A stretch of DNA of 64,000 bases. It comes from Glebionis coronaria. Lineage: Eukaryota; Streptophyta; Magnoliopsida; Asterales; Asteraceae. A program made the translations under genes and the position numbers. This document shows, in pieces, positions 52,901 to 63,950 of this stretch; position 1 is the first letter of the stretch; every line of letters starts with the position of its first letter. The notes beneath the pieces were generated by a model. The model was not told the DNA's origin. It was given only the letters and a program-made list of their open reading frames with translations, and did no database searches. Where the stretch lies: positions 202,778,125-202,842,124 of the forward strand of contig CM046875.1 in NCBI GenBank assembly GCA_025667525.1. The letters run 5' to 3'.

Positions 52901-53647
52901 CTACATCCTTCACATTGGAGTTGATCCCTCCACCCAGCTTATCAGTTAGAGGTCACCCATCTACAGCATGACGAGGTCACCCTCTATGTATTCATGCAGA
53001 CAATATTACAGCACATGACCTATATAAGCTCTTGGCATTTAAAATACAATAAATGCATGTTTTCAGATTTAACAGATAATAATTCAGCTTTACTAAATTT
53101 AAATCAGACTCTTTAAAACATACACAGTTTTTTGCTGCACTTTACATATCAGTCTTATAGTTTCAGTATTTGTTATCTGTTCCATTCCAGTAATTATTAT
53201 CATGCTTTATATCTGTTCACTGGGCGTTATGCTCAGCCGTAGTTTTCCTTTCATGTTCCAAACGGCAGGTACACAAGGACGCACTTAGGATTCTAAGAGA
53301 GTATGTACATTTGGATGAAAGCTATCCAGACTTCTTTACTTTATGCACTTCATACATTACTTTGGTTGTTTGGACATTGTTTAGTCCTTTTTTTGGTAAC
53401 CGTGATTTCCGACTCATTGGCCGACTAATCCACGGGGTTTGAGCCCACCGCCACACAGACTCAAACCAGGTAAAGCCTTCCTTTCAGTACTTAATTATTT
53501 ATGTTTGAGCTTATGTTTGGACTACCGATGTTTGATTCCGGTATTTCTGTTATGGTCAGTTAATGTTTATAAGATATTTGTCTTGCATGCTTTGATGACA
53601 CGTAATAAATAAACGTAACGGTCAACTTATCCAAGTGGGGTGTTACA
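52901..53647 (+). repeat. Element E 5' LTR, second part
   Basis: Continues 38,748-40,560 after element C. It matches 61,381-62,034 and has an extra block of about 80 bp (53,395-53,470) missing from the 3' LTR. It ends GGGGTGTTACA just before the primer binding site. Confidence 0.92.
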
Positions 53648-53651
53648 ATTA

Positions 53652-53663
53652 TGGTATCAGAGC
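53652..53663 (+). other. Primer binding site of element E
   Basis: TGGTATCAGAGC four bases after the 5' LTR, initiator Met tRNA type. Confidence 0.88.
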
Positions 53664-54069
53664 GCAAGGTTCGACCTGTAGGCTCTAAAACTTGACTTGT
53701 GACTAGTGGTAGTCACCAAGAACTTCTTATATTTTGGCGTTGTTATCTTTCATGTTTCTCATACATTTCATCAGTCAGTATTCTTAATTTTGACTAAGTA
53801 AAAGGTTGGTATAGGACTGGCCATATTTAGTCGCATGTGCTTTTCTACGAATTTTGTTTTGGTGAACGGACCCATAGGCGTTCACCCTTACTCATGTCAG
53901 ATTCATGTTTTCAGTCGAATGTTATTTTGTGAACCGACCCATAGGCGTTCACCAGTATTCATGTCAAATTTTCATTGGCTATGCCTTCATGAGATACCTC
54001 ATGCATATTTCAGATTTCTTATTCCATGTTTCTAACAAGTTAACCATCTTATCATCTTTAAACTTTCAA

Positions 54070-55415
54070 ATGCCACCCATACGCAACAATCAGAATGGTA
54101 CTACAGCTGCTGATATTGTTGTAGCTGTTCAAGCAGCTGTGCAAGCCATGCTACCCCAGATTCGGGATGAGATTAGAGTTGAGTACCAAAATGGACCTCA
54201 TATCAATAACAACCCTCCTCCTCCACCACCCGTCACTTTAGCTATCTGGTTAGAAAGGTTTAATAAACAAAATCCCCGGTCTTTTGAGCAGACAGTAATT
54301 CTAGCGGATGCAGAAAACTGTATTTCTCATATTGAGAAAATCTTTGAGGCTATGGATTGTGGGGATGCTTTTAAGGTCAGGCTAGCTGTTTACAAGTTGG
54401 AGGGTGGCGCCCTACATTGGTGGAGGGCCTATAAGCTGACAAATGGAGGAGATGATTAGGTACTCACATTGACTTGGACACAGTTCAAGGCACTGTTTCA
54501 TGATCAGTTTTTCCCTCATGGTGAGCAGGCAAGACTGAAGAGAGAGGTTTACTCCATCCGTCAGAAGAATGAAGAACAGTATGGAGTTCATGCAGCGATT
54601 TCTCATGTTGGCTGGATTCTTGAGAGCTGCTGCAGGTACTGTGGAGGAGCAGGCGATACACTTTCGTTGGGCTCTTCACTCTTGGACTGCAGATAGACTA
54701 CTTAGTGCCACGTACACTAACGTGTTGCAGGTAGCTAATGCGGCTCGTAATGTAGAGATGCTTTATGAAAGGGATGAGCTCGAGAACGTAGAGCGACCTG
54801 AGAAGAGGTACTTTCCATTTGGCAGACTTAAACAATTTAAACTCTTATGCTTACCTTACAATATATATATCATGCACTATCCAATTGCTATCTTTCAGAC
54901 ACAGAGGAGGAGACCGATCCCAATCGGCTACTCAACAACAGAGCTACAAAAATCACGGTCAGTCTTATAACCGTAACCGGTCAGATAAGAGAGGCGGTGG
55001 TGACAACTACTGTGGCAGCTCAAACTCATATGGCAACCACAGGTGATTCTTTAAGCTTCACCATACCAAACTATTGTGTAAAACGAATTCTAACTTTCAG
55101 TATGTCAACAGAGATGCTGGAGAGGGGCGTGACCAAAATCACAGAGGTCAGCAGTCTGCCCGACCAGCAAATTCTGGTAATTAAATTTATAACTAAACAG
55201 CCTTATTCCAATTATGTCACCATGATTGTGACACTCGTACATTTTCTTAAATCAGGTTTGCAGCAAACTAGAGCAGCTTCTACGGGGTATACTAATCCCA
55301 CTTGTAACACACGTGGGAAGAAACACCCTGGACCGTGTCACCGTGGTTCTAGTGGTTGTTTCAAGTGTGGATAGCCGGGTCACATGATGAGAGATTGTTA
55401 GAAGGGGGATGTTGC
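54070..55415 (+). pseudogene. gag: Element E gag, with stops, a frameshift and intron-like inserts
   Basis: Capsid/nucleocapsid protein of a Tekay-like element. It starts MPPIRNNQNGTTAADIV (54,070) after a leader. A stop lies at 54,457 and a one-base shift near 54,570. The capsid core is visible as LEGGALHWWRAYKL, TWTQFKALFHDQFFP and EFMQRFLMLAGFLRAAAGT. The C-terminal RGG/NR-rich part is broken by three GT...AG segments rich in A and T: 54,808-54,898, 55,043-55,100 and 55,177-55,255. Skipping the first and third keeps a gag-like frame; the second leaves the frame off by one. The zinc knuckle CFKCG-PGHMMRDC near 55,365 is complete except for a stop in place of the usual Gln. Confidence 0.85.
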
Positions 55416-58400
55416 CGGTACCTCAGGCCATACTCCTCAGATTTTACCATCACCACCACTACCACCAACCACAGGTCGCGTTTATACCACTACTCAAGAG
55501 CAGGCAAACAAGACCACATGTACCATCACTGGCATTTTGTTTATAAACGGATAGGCTGCCTGCGTTCTTTTCGATATAGGCGCTACACATTCAGTTATAT
55601 CTACTTCATTTGCTGCTACTTTAGAATGACCCATACATCACTTGATAGTGTGCTAAGTATATCTACACCCATGCAAGACTCTGTACGCATTACTCAGGTG
55701 TACAGGGATCTTCCTCTAGAGTTTGACAATAAAATCTGTCTAGTTAGTGCCCTTCCTCTAGACATGTGTGAGTTTGATGTAATTCTGGGTATGGATTGGT
55801 TGTTAGCGCATCGTGCCATTATAGATTGTCATGCATACCGAGTCATCTTCGGTGATGTTCAGACACCAGAGTTTGTTCACCGTGGTTTTCTGCCAGGAAA
55901 ACATGTTTAGATTATCTCACCTTTATGGGCTCGTACTCTATTATACCATGGCTGTGAGGGTTTCCTAGCTACCGTTCATGACACTGCTTCTGAGACACCT
56001 TCACTCCATGATCAGCCAATTGTGTCAGACTTTCCTGATGTCTTCCCAGAAAAACTTCCAGGCATACCTCCCATGCGAGAGGTAGAGTTTGGTATCGATC
56101 TTATTCCAGGAGCAGAACCAGTATCCAAAGCTCCTTACCATATGGATCCCGTTGAGCTTAAGGAACTGAAGGATCAGCTTTAGGAACTTCTAGAAAGAGG
56201 TTTCATCCGTCTGAGCGTATCACCATGGGGCACGCCAGTATTGTTTGTCAAAAAGAAAGATGGTAGTATGCGGTTGTGTATTGACTACCACGAGCTGAAT
56301 AAGCTCACCATTCGTAACCGTTATCCACTTCCTCGTATAGATGATTTATTCGATCAGCTTCAGGGTGCCAAGCACTTCTCAAAAATTGATTTACGGTCAG
56401 GTTACCATCAGCTGCGTGTAAAAGAGCAGGATATATCCAAGACTGCTTTTCGCATGAGGTATGGTCACTACGAGTTCGTGTCATGCCATTCGGCCTCACG
56501 AATGTGCCAGCAGTATTCATGGACTTGATGAATCGAGTCTTCCACGAGTTCTTAGACAAGTTTGTGATTGTATTCATCGACGATATCCTTATTTTCTCTA
56601 TGTCTAAAGAAGAGCATGAGGATCATCTTCGTACAGTTTTGTAGATTCTCCGACGAGAGAAGCTTTATGCTAAACTTTCTAAGTGTGAGTTCTGGCTGAG
56701 TAAGGTGGCGTTTCTAGGCCATATGGTTTCTGCAGAGGGGATCACCATGGACCCTGCAAAGGTGGAAGCTATCACTAAATGGCCGAGACCGACATCTGCC
56801 ACAGAAGTACGCAATTTTCTTGGGTTAGCGGGATATTACCGCAGGTTTGTATAGAACTTCTCACGTTTGGCTTTACCATTGACCAAACTTATGTGCAAAG
56901 GAGAGAAGTTTGTATGGACTGGTGAGAGAGAACAGAGTTTTAAAGAACTCAAACAACGTTTAATTTCAGCACTGATCCTTACTCTCCCATCTGGCACAGG
57001 TGGATATCAGATATACAGTGACGCTTCAGGGAAAGGTTTGGGCAGTGTACTTATGCAGCATGGGAAAGTCATTGCCTATGCTTCACGACAGCTAAAGCCA
57101 TATGAGAAAAATTATCCCACGCATGACCTGGAACTTGCGGCAGTCGTTTTCGCTCTCAAAATCTGGAGACATTATCTGTATGGTGAGTCGTGTGATATCT
57201 TCACCGATCATAAAAGTCTCAAGTATATATTTACACACCGGGAGCTGAACATGAGACAGAGGCGTTGGTTAGAGCTACTAAAAGACTATGACACTAACAT
57301 TCAGTATCACCCAGGTAAAACGAATGTAGTGGCAGATGCCCTCAGTAGAAAACCAGAGATGATTAATGGCATCAAGGTTAAGGAGGAGATCATACGGGAC
57401 TTAGCGCGGTATGATATCGAGCTTCTAGTACGCGGACAAACAGGTTACTGGGCTAGTCTGAGAGTGGAACCAGATTTACTCTCTCGGATTAAAGATTCAC
57501 AGAAGAATGATGGTGAAATCTGGGCGATTGTCCAGAATATTGACCAGTAGACTAAATTTCGTATTGATGATGATGGTATCGTATGGCAGGGTACCAAATT
57601 ATGTGTTCCAGAAGACCCTACTCTCAGAGAAGCCTTATTAAATGAGGCTCACAGCTCTCTGTTTTCTATCCATCCAGGTTTCACTAAGATGTAACATGAT
57701 CTTAAGCAGCATTTCTGGTGGAGAGGCATGAAACAAGATGTCGCTACATTTGTTTCCAGATGCTTAACCTGCCAGCAGGTTAAGAGCATCAGCCTGCTAG
57801 TGGTCTACTTCAGCCATTAGATATTCCAATGTGGAAGTGGGACAAGATCTCTATGGATTTTGTCACCGGATTACCGCAGACTCAGAGGAAACATGATGCA
57901 ATTTGGGTCATTGTTGACCGTTTGACCAAGTCAGAACACTTCATCCCTATCCGTAAAGATTTCTCAGTCAGTAAACTAGCAGACCTATTTATGAAGAAGA
58001 TTGTACGATTACACACTACACCTTCGGATATTATATCAGACATGGATCCACGTTTCACTTCACTTTTCTGGAGAGGTCTGCATAAAGCTTGAGGAACCAA
58101 GCTCAAGCTTAACACAGCCTTTCATCCACAAACGGACGGTCAGTCAAAGCGTACCATCCAGACCTTGGAGGACATGCTACGCACTTGTGCATTAGAATGG
58201 ACAGGTAATTGGGATGACTATATTTGCTTGGTCGAGTTTGCCTACAACAACAGTTGGCATGCTAGTATCAAGTGTGCTCCCTTTGAGATATTGTACGGCA
58301 AGAAATGTCGTGCTCTGATCTGTTGGGATCAGGTTGGAGAACGTTTGATTGAGGGACCAGAATTAATAGAGTTGACCAATGAAAAGGTCGCTATTGCCAG

Positions 58401-58886
58401 GGCAAGCTGCAAGAAGCGCGTACTCGCCAGAATATTTATGCCGACAAGCATCATAGAGATCTAGCATTTCAGACTGGGGATCGTGTGTTCCTCAAAGTAT
58501 CTCCAGCACACGGGGTCAGACGTTTTAGTCTCAAAGGCAAGCTCAGCCCTCGCTACATCGGACCGTTCGAAATCCTTGAACGTGTCGGTGAAGTATCATA
58601 TCGATTGGCATTACCGCCTCAGTTTTCACACGTTCATAACGTGTTTCATGTATCATTACTCAGAGGGTACAACTACCATGAGCTTCACAAAGTTAATTAC
58701 CCACTCGATCAGATTTGGGAGGACCTATCTTATGTTGAAGAACCCGAAGCAGTGTTCGATCGCCAGGATCGAGTTATGAGAAGGAAGACTATTCCTTCCG
58801 TCAAGATCATGTGGAGGAACCATTCCGAGCGGGAGGCTACTTGGGAAACTAAGGAGTCTATACAGACTTCTTATCCTCACTTCTAG
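55416..58886 (+). pseudogene. pol: Element E pol: protease, RT, RNase H, integrase, chromodomain-like end
   Basis: Protease: VLFDIGATHSVIS near 55,570 (DTG has become DIG) and [39 protein letters not shown] (56,244), the palm motif [12 protein letters not shown] (Asp-Asp kept) and [15 protein letters not shown]. RNase [16 protein letters not shown], the [16 protein letters not shown] helix and [11 protein letters not shown], all key acids present. Integrase: HHCC remnant near 57,650-57,790, ISMDFVTGLP, a DMDPRFTS block (the usual DRDPRF), then [11 protein letters not shown]. The C-terminus is [14 protein letters not shown] and [15 protein letters not shown], typical of chromodomain-bearing Tekay elements. 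Stops or shifts occur at 55,552, 55,628, 55,908, 56,180, about 56,470, 56,642, 56,852, 57,548, 57,692, about 57,780 and 58,090, among others. It is dead but easily read. Confidence 0.93.
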
Positions 58887-59082
58887 TTATGATTCGGGTA
58901 TGTCTTTCAGCTTTTATGTCTCTTTAGATTTCACGTTCTTTCAGCCTATGTGTTCTTTCAGCTTATATAACTTCACCAGCTTATATTACCTTTAATTCGA
59001 GGACGAATTTTCCTTTTAGAGAGGCAGAATTGTAAAACCACAGCACTATCGCATCCTTAATTCGAGGACGAAATATATTTTT

Positions 59083-59095
59083 AGAGGAGAAGAGT
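59083..59095 (+). other. Polypurine tract of element E
   Basis: AGAGGAGAAGAGT directly before the 3' LTR. A near copy of the tract plus the first bases of the LTR (AGAGAGGCAGAAT then TGTAAAACCA) lies about 64 bp upstream at 59,020-59,041. Confidence 0.8.
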
Positions 59096-59877
59096 TGTAA
59101 AACCCGTATTTAAAATTCAAGAATATTAAATATATGCAGTGTCAGCTTTAATTAAAGCCATACGAATTTAATTATTCAGCAAATAATTAATAAATGTCAG
59201 AAAGATATTACGTAAATATTACGTTTCAGGATTTAAAACACGAGAACTAAATACAAGTTTACACGATAGTTTGTAAGTGTCGAAAAACAAAAGAGACACA
59301 TATACATATGTGTTTGGGCTGTCGGCTAATAAAAGAAACAAAGAAAGGGAATGGGCTTAGGCGCAGCCCGAATTAAAACTATCACAGGAAAACAATACTC
59401 TCATTTTACATTTCATTTACAAAAAAAACTTAGGGTTTTGGAAAAAGGGTGTCGTCGGCTGTGAGGAACAAAAGGGAAGCACGGGTGTCGGGTTGGTTTG
59501 GATTCGCGAAGACTAAGACAGTAGGTCTCGGTGGTGATCCTTGTGATTAACAGCGACCTAAGGTGGGGGTTTTGTGTGTACAACCAAGACATCAAGTCTC
59601 GGTGGTGATTTTGGTTGCCTAGCAATGAACAAACCCAAACAGGGGGTAATAGACAGTAAGGGGGCGTTTGGTTTTACAAACAGTGGCAACAAACATAGCT
59701 CAGTGGGTACTTGTTAGTAAACAGTGGCAACCGGGAGTTTATATAACTCACGGTGGGAATATAATATATAGCAGGGGTTCGTTTGAATTCCAAATAACAG
59801 AATTAGTGACAGTTTAGCGACAGAAAATTCTGTCGCTAATCCGACTATAAGAATATAAATTGTTGTTGCTTTGTTTT

Positions 59878-60492
59878 TGTGACACCCTAGGCAAATCCCA
59901 CATCGGCTGTGGCCAGGAGAGATCCATGGTTCATAAGATTACAGTCGCCTTCTCATGACACAACGCGTTTTGTGGTCCACTACACGTGGGGTTCTTAGGA
60001 ACTGGCAGTTAAGCGTGCTCATGTAAGAGTAGTACTAGCTTGGGTGACCTGGCGAGAAGTACTCACACGAGGGCCACAATGCAAATCCGTGAGCTTGCGG
60101 GCAAAGCGGACAATATTGTGGTCTGAGTAGGCGGGATGTTACAAGTGGTATCAGAGCCACTCCTGAGCCGTTCGGGATGGTGGGGCAAACCTCATCGAGG
60201 ACGATGAGTCCCGAAGGGGGGGTGATTGTGACACCCTAGGCAAATCCCACATCGGTTGTGGCCAAGAGAGATCCATGGTTCATAAGATAACAGTCGCCTT
60301 CTCATGACACAACGCGTTTTGTGGTCTACTGCACGTGGGGTTCTTAGGAACTGGCAGTTAAGCGTACTCATGTCAGAGTAGAACTAGCTTAGGTGACCTG
60401 GCGGGAAGTACTCACACGAGGGCCACGAAGCAAAGCCGTGAGCCTGCGGGTAAAATGGACAACAATATGGTCTGAGTAGGCGGGATGTTATA
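59878..60492 (+). mobile_element. Cassandra-type TRIM with 5S rRNA-like LTRs
   Basis: Two 266-bp LTRs (59,878-60,143 and 60,227-60,492), start TGTGACACCC, ends GATGTTACA / GATGTTATA, flanked by the exact duplication GTTTT (59,873 and 60,493). Only 83 bp lie between them: a primer binding site TGGTATCAGAGCC at 60,146 and a purine tract CCCGAAGGGGGGGTGAT before the second LTR. Each LTR holds a stretch like 5S rRNA (AGTTAAGCGTGCTC, AGAGTAGTACTAG, TGGGTGACCTGG; about 59,999-60,075 and 60,348-60,424), the hallmark of Cassandra. It has no coding capacity and is moved in trans. The LTRs differ at over a dozen positions. Confidence 0.92.
59999..60075 (+). ncRNA. 5S rRNA-derived segment in Cassandra LTR, with Pol III box-like sequence
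   Basis: The stretch covers the second half of plant 5S rRNA: AGTTAAGCGTGCTC (A-box region) and GTAGTACTAGCTTGGGTGAC (intermediate element and C-box region, one or two changes). It is a fragment, not a working 5S gene. The copy at 60,348-60,424 is more diverged (GTAGAACTAGCTTAGGTGAC). Confidence 0.8.
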
Positions 60493-62034
60493 GTTTTAGT
60501 GCGACCGAGAGGGTTATCTCGGTAGGCTCGGGTTCACGGTTTAAAAATTAAGCAAGGGTTGATTTATTAAATATTTAATCATTTTATAATAAGTTTATTT
60601 TCAAATTTAACAAGTTTAAAGGTTTTATTAATCTATTTAGTAAATTAAATTATAAATGATTTGACTATTTTTATTAATTAAAACGTAAAATTTTGTTTAA
60701 TGATTTAAATGATTCTTGAAATCCTTTCTAATCTAGGAAACTTTCTAATTATAGCAAGTTACTATTTATAGTAACGTCAGGAATACATATTATACACTAA
60801 TCAGAAGTACATGAATACATTTATCATAATAATGTAGAATAATCAGATTTACCAGATTGTACACAAACAGTAATACAAGAATATAATAAATCAAACTAAG
60901 AATAGTAAAGATGAGTAAAAATAAACAGATATCAGACAACTCATTCGCGTCCGTTATTCGTGTAGCTTTTGTGAAGTCAGAGTAGGAGATTCACCGATTT
61001 TCCTTACAGTCAGTTACTGGACACAAGGTACGGATTTTTCGTCCTTTAGTAAGGACTTCCTTTCCTATGCAAGATTAGGATTCCCCGTCCGCAGCCAAAT
61101 GTTTTCCCCAGTATATGTTATAAAATTTATAGTAATTATCTTAATAACTAAGTTAAACTGCCTGAGCTTTATATACATGCATGACCAGTTATATACTAGT
61201 TACAGAGGTACCGTAACCATGACACTTGAGGCACCGGTATCATGACTCCTCTGCGGGGGAGTGATTTCTCGCAGCGTCCCTTTCATTTTAGCTTGACCAT
61301 TTTATCAATATTATCAGCGGTGCGTATGGGTGCATCCTAGGTTATCAGTTACAGCTTATCAGGTGAATGTGATGTGTGCTCTACATCCTTCACATTGGAG
61401 TTGATCCCTCCACCCAGCTTATCAGTTAGAGGTCACCCCTCTACAGCATGACGAGGTCACCCCTCTATGTATTCATGCAGACGTTGTTACAACACATGAC
61501 CTAAGCTCTTGGCATTTAAAATACAGTAAATGCATGTTTTCAGATTTAACAAATAATAATTCAGCTTTACTAAATTTAGATCAGACTTTTCAGAACATAC
61601 ACAGTTTTCCGCTGCACTTTACATATCAGTCTTATAGTTTCAGTATTTGTAATCTGTTCCATTCCAGTAATTATTATCAAGCTTTATATCCGTTCACTGG
61701 GCGTTATGCTCAGCCGTATTTTTCCTTTCATGTTCCAAACGGCAGGTACACAAGGACGCTCTTAGGATTCTGAGAGAGTATGTGCATTTGGATGGAAGCT
61801 ATCCAGACTTCTTTACTTTATGCACTTCATACATTACTTTACTTGTTTGGACATTGTTTAGGCCTTCCTTTCAGTACTTAATTATTTATGTTTGAGCTTA
61901 TGTTTGGACTACCGATGTTTGATACCGGTATTTCCGTTATGGTCAGTTTATGTTTATAAGACATTTGCCTTGCATGCTTTGATGACACGCCATAAATACA
62001 TGTAACGGTCCACTTATCCAAGTGGGGTGTTACA

Positions 62035-62930
62035 GTGTATAAGCTACATGGTATGCCAAACACCATTGTTAGTGACAGGGACAAGATTTTCATCAGCCAC
62101 TTTTGGCAAGCTTTGTTCAAAGTTATGAAGGTTCGGTTAACTATGTCTACAGCCTACCATCCTCAAAGTGATGGTCAAACTGAGGTAGTTAACAAATGTG
62201 TGGAATGCTTTATGAGGTGTATGACTGGTGAAAAGCCAAAAGAATGGGTCAAGTGGGTGTCTTTGGTTGAATATTGGTACAATACCAATTTTCACACTTT
62301 TGCCCAAACTACACCTTTTGAGGTTGTATATGGTCAGCCACCCAATGTGCATTTGCATTACTTAGCTGGTACTAGTGTCGTGGAAGAGGTGGACATGACT
62401 ATCAGGCTAGAGAACAAGCTATATCAGTTTCATTTGAAGAGGTCTCAGGAGAGAATGCAGAATATGGCCAATAAGCATAGAAGTGATAGGAAATTTGATG
62501 TGGGCATGAGGGTGTACTTGAAGCTCCAACCATATAGGCAAATCACAGCAAGGACATGAACTCACCATAAGTTTACTACAAACTTCTATGGGCCATTTCT
62601 TATTGTGGAAAAAATTGGAAAGGTGGCCTATAAGTTGTAGTTGCCAGACACTAGCCAAACCCATCTTATTTTTCATGTGTCCAAGTTGAAGTTGTGAAAG
62701 GGTACTAATCACCAAGTTGGCATTCTACCTCAATGTGGTCCTGATGGAGTACTTAGTGTGGAACCCGAAGCTATCCTTGGCAGGAGATTGGGCAATTTGA
62801 ACAACAAAGTTGTCTTGTATGTTCTTGTTAAATGGGTCAATCAAAATGACGGAGATGCAACCTAGGAGCTTTATGCAGATTTGATTCAGAGGTGGCCTCA
62901 TATGGAACTGCATTCTTAAGGGCAAAAATG
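62035..62930 (+). pseudogene. pol: Element F pol, second part: integrase and chromodomain-like end
   Basis: Resumes the integrase of element F after element E. Catalytic Asp in NTIVSDRDKIFISHF and Glu in HPQSDGQTEVVNKC are present; it continues through FEVVYGQPPNVHLHYL. After a stop at 62,557 there is TSQTHLIFHVSKLK, then a chromodomain-like VLYVLVKWVNQNDGDAT and ELYADLIQRWPHMELHS. Stops occur at 62,557, about 62,638, 62,695 and 62,862. With 36,228-38,747 this makes one nearly complete chromovirus pol of the short-LTR Reina type. Confidence 0.88.
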
Positions 62931-62945
62931 CTAAGGGGTATGGAT

Positions 62946-63282
62946 TGTTATATGTCATTCTGTATTGTGCATATGTGAAAGGTTATGCATATTGTGCACA
63001 TGTGAAAGGTTATGCATAAGTCTGGAAGTCAAAGACCGACTCAACAACTATCTCAACAACCTCCTATTTTCCCTCCTATTTCCTATATAAATACTTGTTC
63101 ATTGTTTCATTTCTAGTTTAGACTTTGATTGTAATTTCACACTTTCTCTCTGTAATTCTCACACACTTCATAATTCCAATAAATCCCTTGTTCTTCAATT
63201 TCGTGTTCCTTTTCTTTGTTTGGAATGCCTTATTGAGTTCATCTATCCTTACTTTCTTGTTTAAATAGTTTTGATCATTACA
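62946..63282 (+). repeat. Element F 3' LTR (probable)
   Basis: About 337 bp from TGTTATATGTC to GATCATTACA, after a purine-rich CTAAGGGGTATGGA. A TATA-like CCTATATAAATA lies at 63,082-63,093. No partner LTR is present because the 5' end of F is lost, so the borders are not verified. The short length fits the Reina lineage. Confidence 0.6.
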
Positions 63283-63448
63283 CATGTTTCCACGAAGCGG
63301 GACGTCCCAAAGTTTCCGACCTAAACCTATCTTAATGGGATGTTGGTCTTATAATTGACTTAAAACTATCTTGAAGAGGCATTATCGGCTTAGACAATAG
63401 GATGTCGGTCATACGACTGACTTAAACCTATCTCGATCGTTATGTGAT
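63283..63448. other. Unassigned sequence with a weak internal repeat
   Basis: Two imperfect copies of a phrase like 'gactTAAACCTATCT...ataggATGTTGGTCttat...tgacttaaa' occur. It could be part of the LINE fragment that follows; no coding match is seen by eye. Confidence 0.3.
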
Positions 63449-63665
63449 TTGATTTTGGATTCTCACGTTCATTTATTTTTTCATTGTCCGTTCTCATCCC
63501 ATGTATGGTCTAAGGTTAAGGCTATTAGGCCAATATGCATAATATTGTTGACTGGATATCTCTTTTTGTTAAAAAGAAACCAAGCATGGGTATTGTTGCT
63601 AAACTTGTGTTGGTGGCATCCACACTTGTCATTTGGCAAGAACGAAACTGAAGATTATTCAAGAA
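63449..63665 (+). pseudogene. LINE (L1-type) zinc-finger RT fragment
   Basis: The first frame reads SHVHLFFHCPFSSHVWSKVK, the zf-RVT motif found after RT in plant non-LTR retrotransposons (usual 'SHDHLFFxCxFSxxVW'). After a frame change it continues as NIVDWISLFVKKKPSMGIVA then VASTLVIWQERN, also typical of that domain. It is only about 70 codons long, with a shift near 63,520. Confidence 0.7.
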
Positions 63666-63669
63666 AAAG

Positions 63670-63760
63670 AAAGGGCAAATTCTCAAAATTACCCTTTTGT
63701 AAGGGCAAATTCTCAAAATTACCCTTTTGTAAGGGCAAATTCTCAAAATACCCCTAAATT
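63670..63760. repeat. 30-bp tandem repeat, three units
   Basis: Three units of AAGGGCAAATTCTCAAAATT plus ACCCTTTTGT; the last is shortened. The period is 30 bp. A peptide repeat in the overlapping ORF results from this. Confidence 0.9.
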
Positions 63761-63777
63761 TTACTTTTTCCGTAAAT

Positions 63778-63950
63778 GCCCCGAGGCATCCGAGGCATCT
63801 TCTCACCATATGATGACACGTGTCCGACACAAGTACAGGATGCCTCGGATGCCTCAGACGCCTTGGATGCCTCGAGACACGTGTCAAACTATGGTGCCTA
63901 GATGCCTCGGATGCCTCGGGTAGCTTGAATGCCTCGAATGCCTTGGGGTA
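63778..63950. repeat. Degenerate GATGCCTCG repeat cluster with ACACGTGT palindromes
   Basis: The nonamer GATGCCTCG or its complement CGAGGCATC recurs about a dozen times in 170 bp, inverted on the left and direct on the right. Two GACACGTGTC-like palindromes lie at 63,816 and 63,873. Confidence 0.75.

Larger units (their letters stand above)
38748..62034 (+). mobile_element. Element E: Ty3/gypsy chromovirus (Tekay-like), interrupted by element C
   Basis: The 5' LTR starts TGTAAAACC at 38,748 and ends GTGTTACA at 53,647. The 3' LTR is 59,096-62,034. The 5-bp duplication GTGTA flanks both ends (38,743-38,747 and 62,035-62,039) and interrupts the integrase of element F. It has a primer binding site at 53,652, gag and pol with a C-terminal chromodomain-like end, and a purine tract before the 3' LTR. 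Element C sits in its 5' LTR and a Cassandra TRIM in its 3' LTR. The LTRs differ by several percent and by two deletions in the 3' copy. Coding parts carry many stops; this copy is dead. The 2.5-kb LTR and chromodomain fit the Tekay lineage. Confidence 0.95.
59096..62034 (+). repeat. Element E 3' LTR, with Cassandra insertion
   Basis: 2,939 bp including the 615-bp TRIM plus its 5-bp duplication. It shows the undisturbed target of element C (GTGCT at 61,376) and lacks two blocks present in the 5' LTR. It is followed by the GTGTA duplication. Confidence 0.95.

Noticed and set aside
59999..60075. A genuine 5S rRNA gene
   Set aside because: Only part of 5S is present, in two copies inside TRIM LTRs with element ends.
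63670..63760. CRISPR-like repeat array
   Set aside because: Units are directly adjacent without unique spacers, and the DNA is plant nuclear.
63633..63923. ORF with RANSQNYPFV peptide repeats
   Set aside because: The peptide repeat is created by the 30-bp tandem repeat and has no start or context of a gene.
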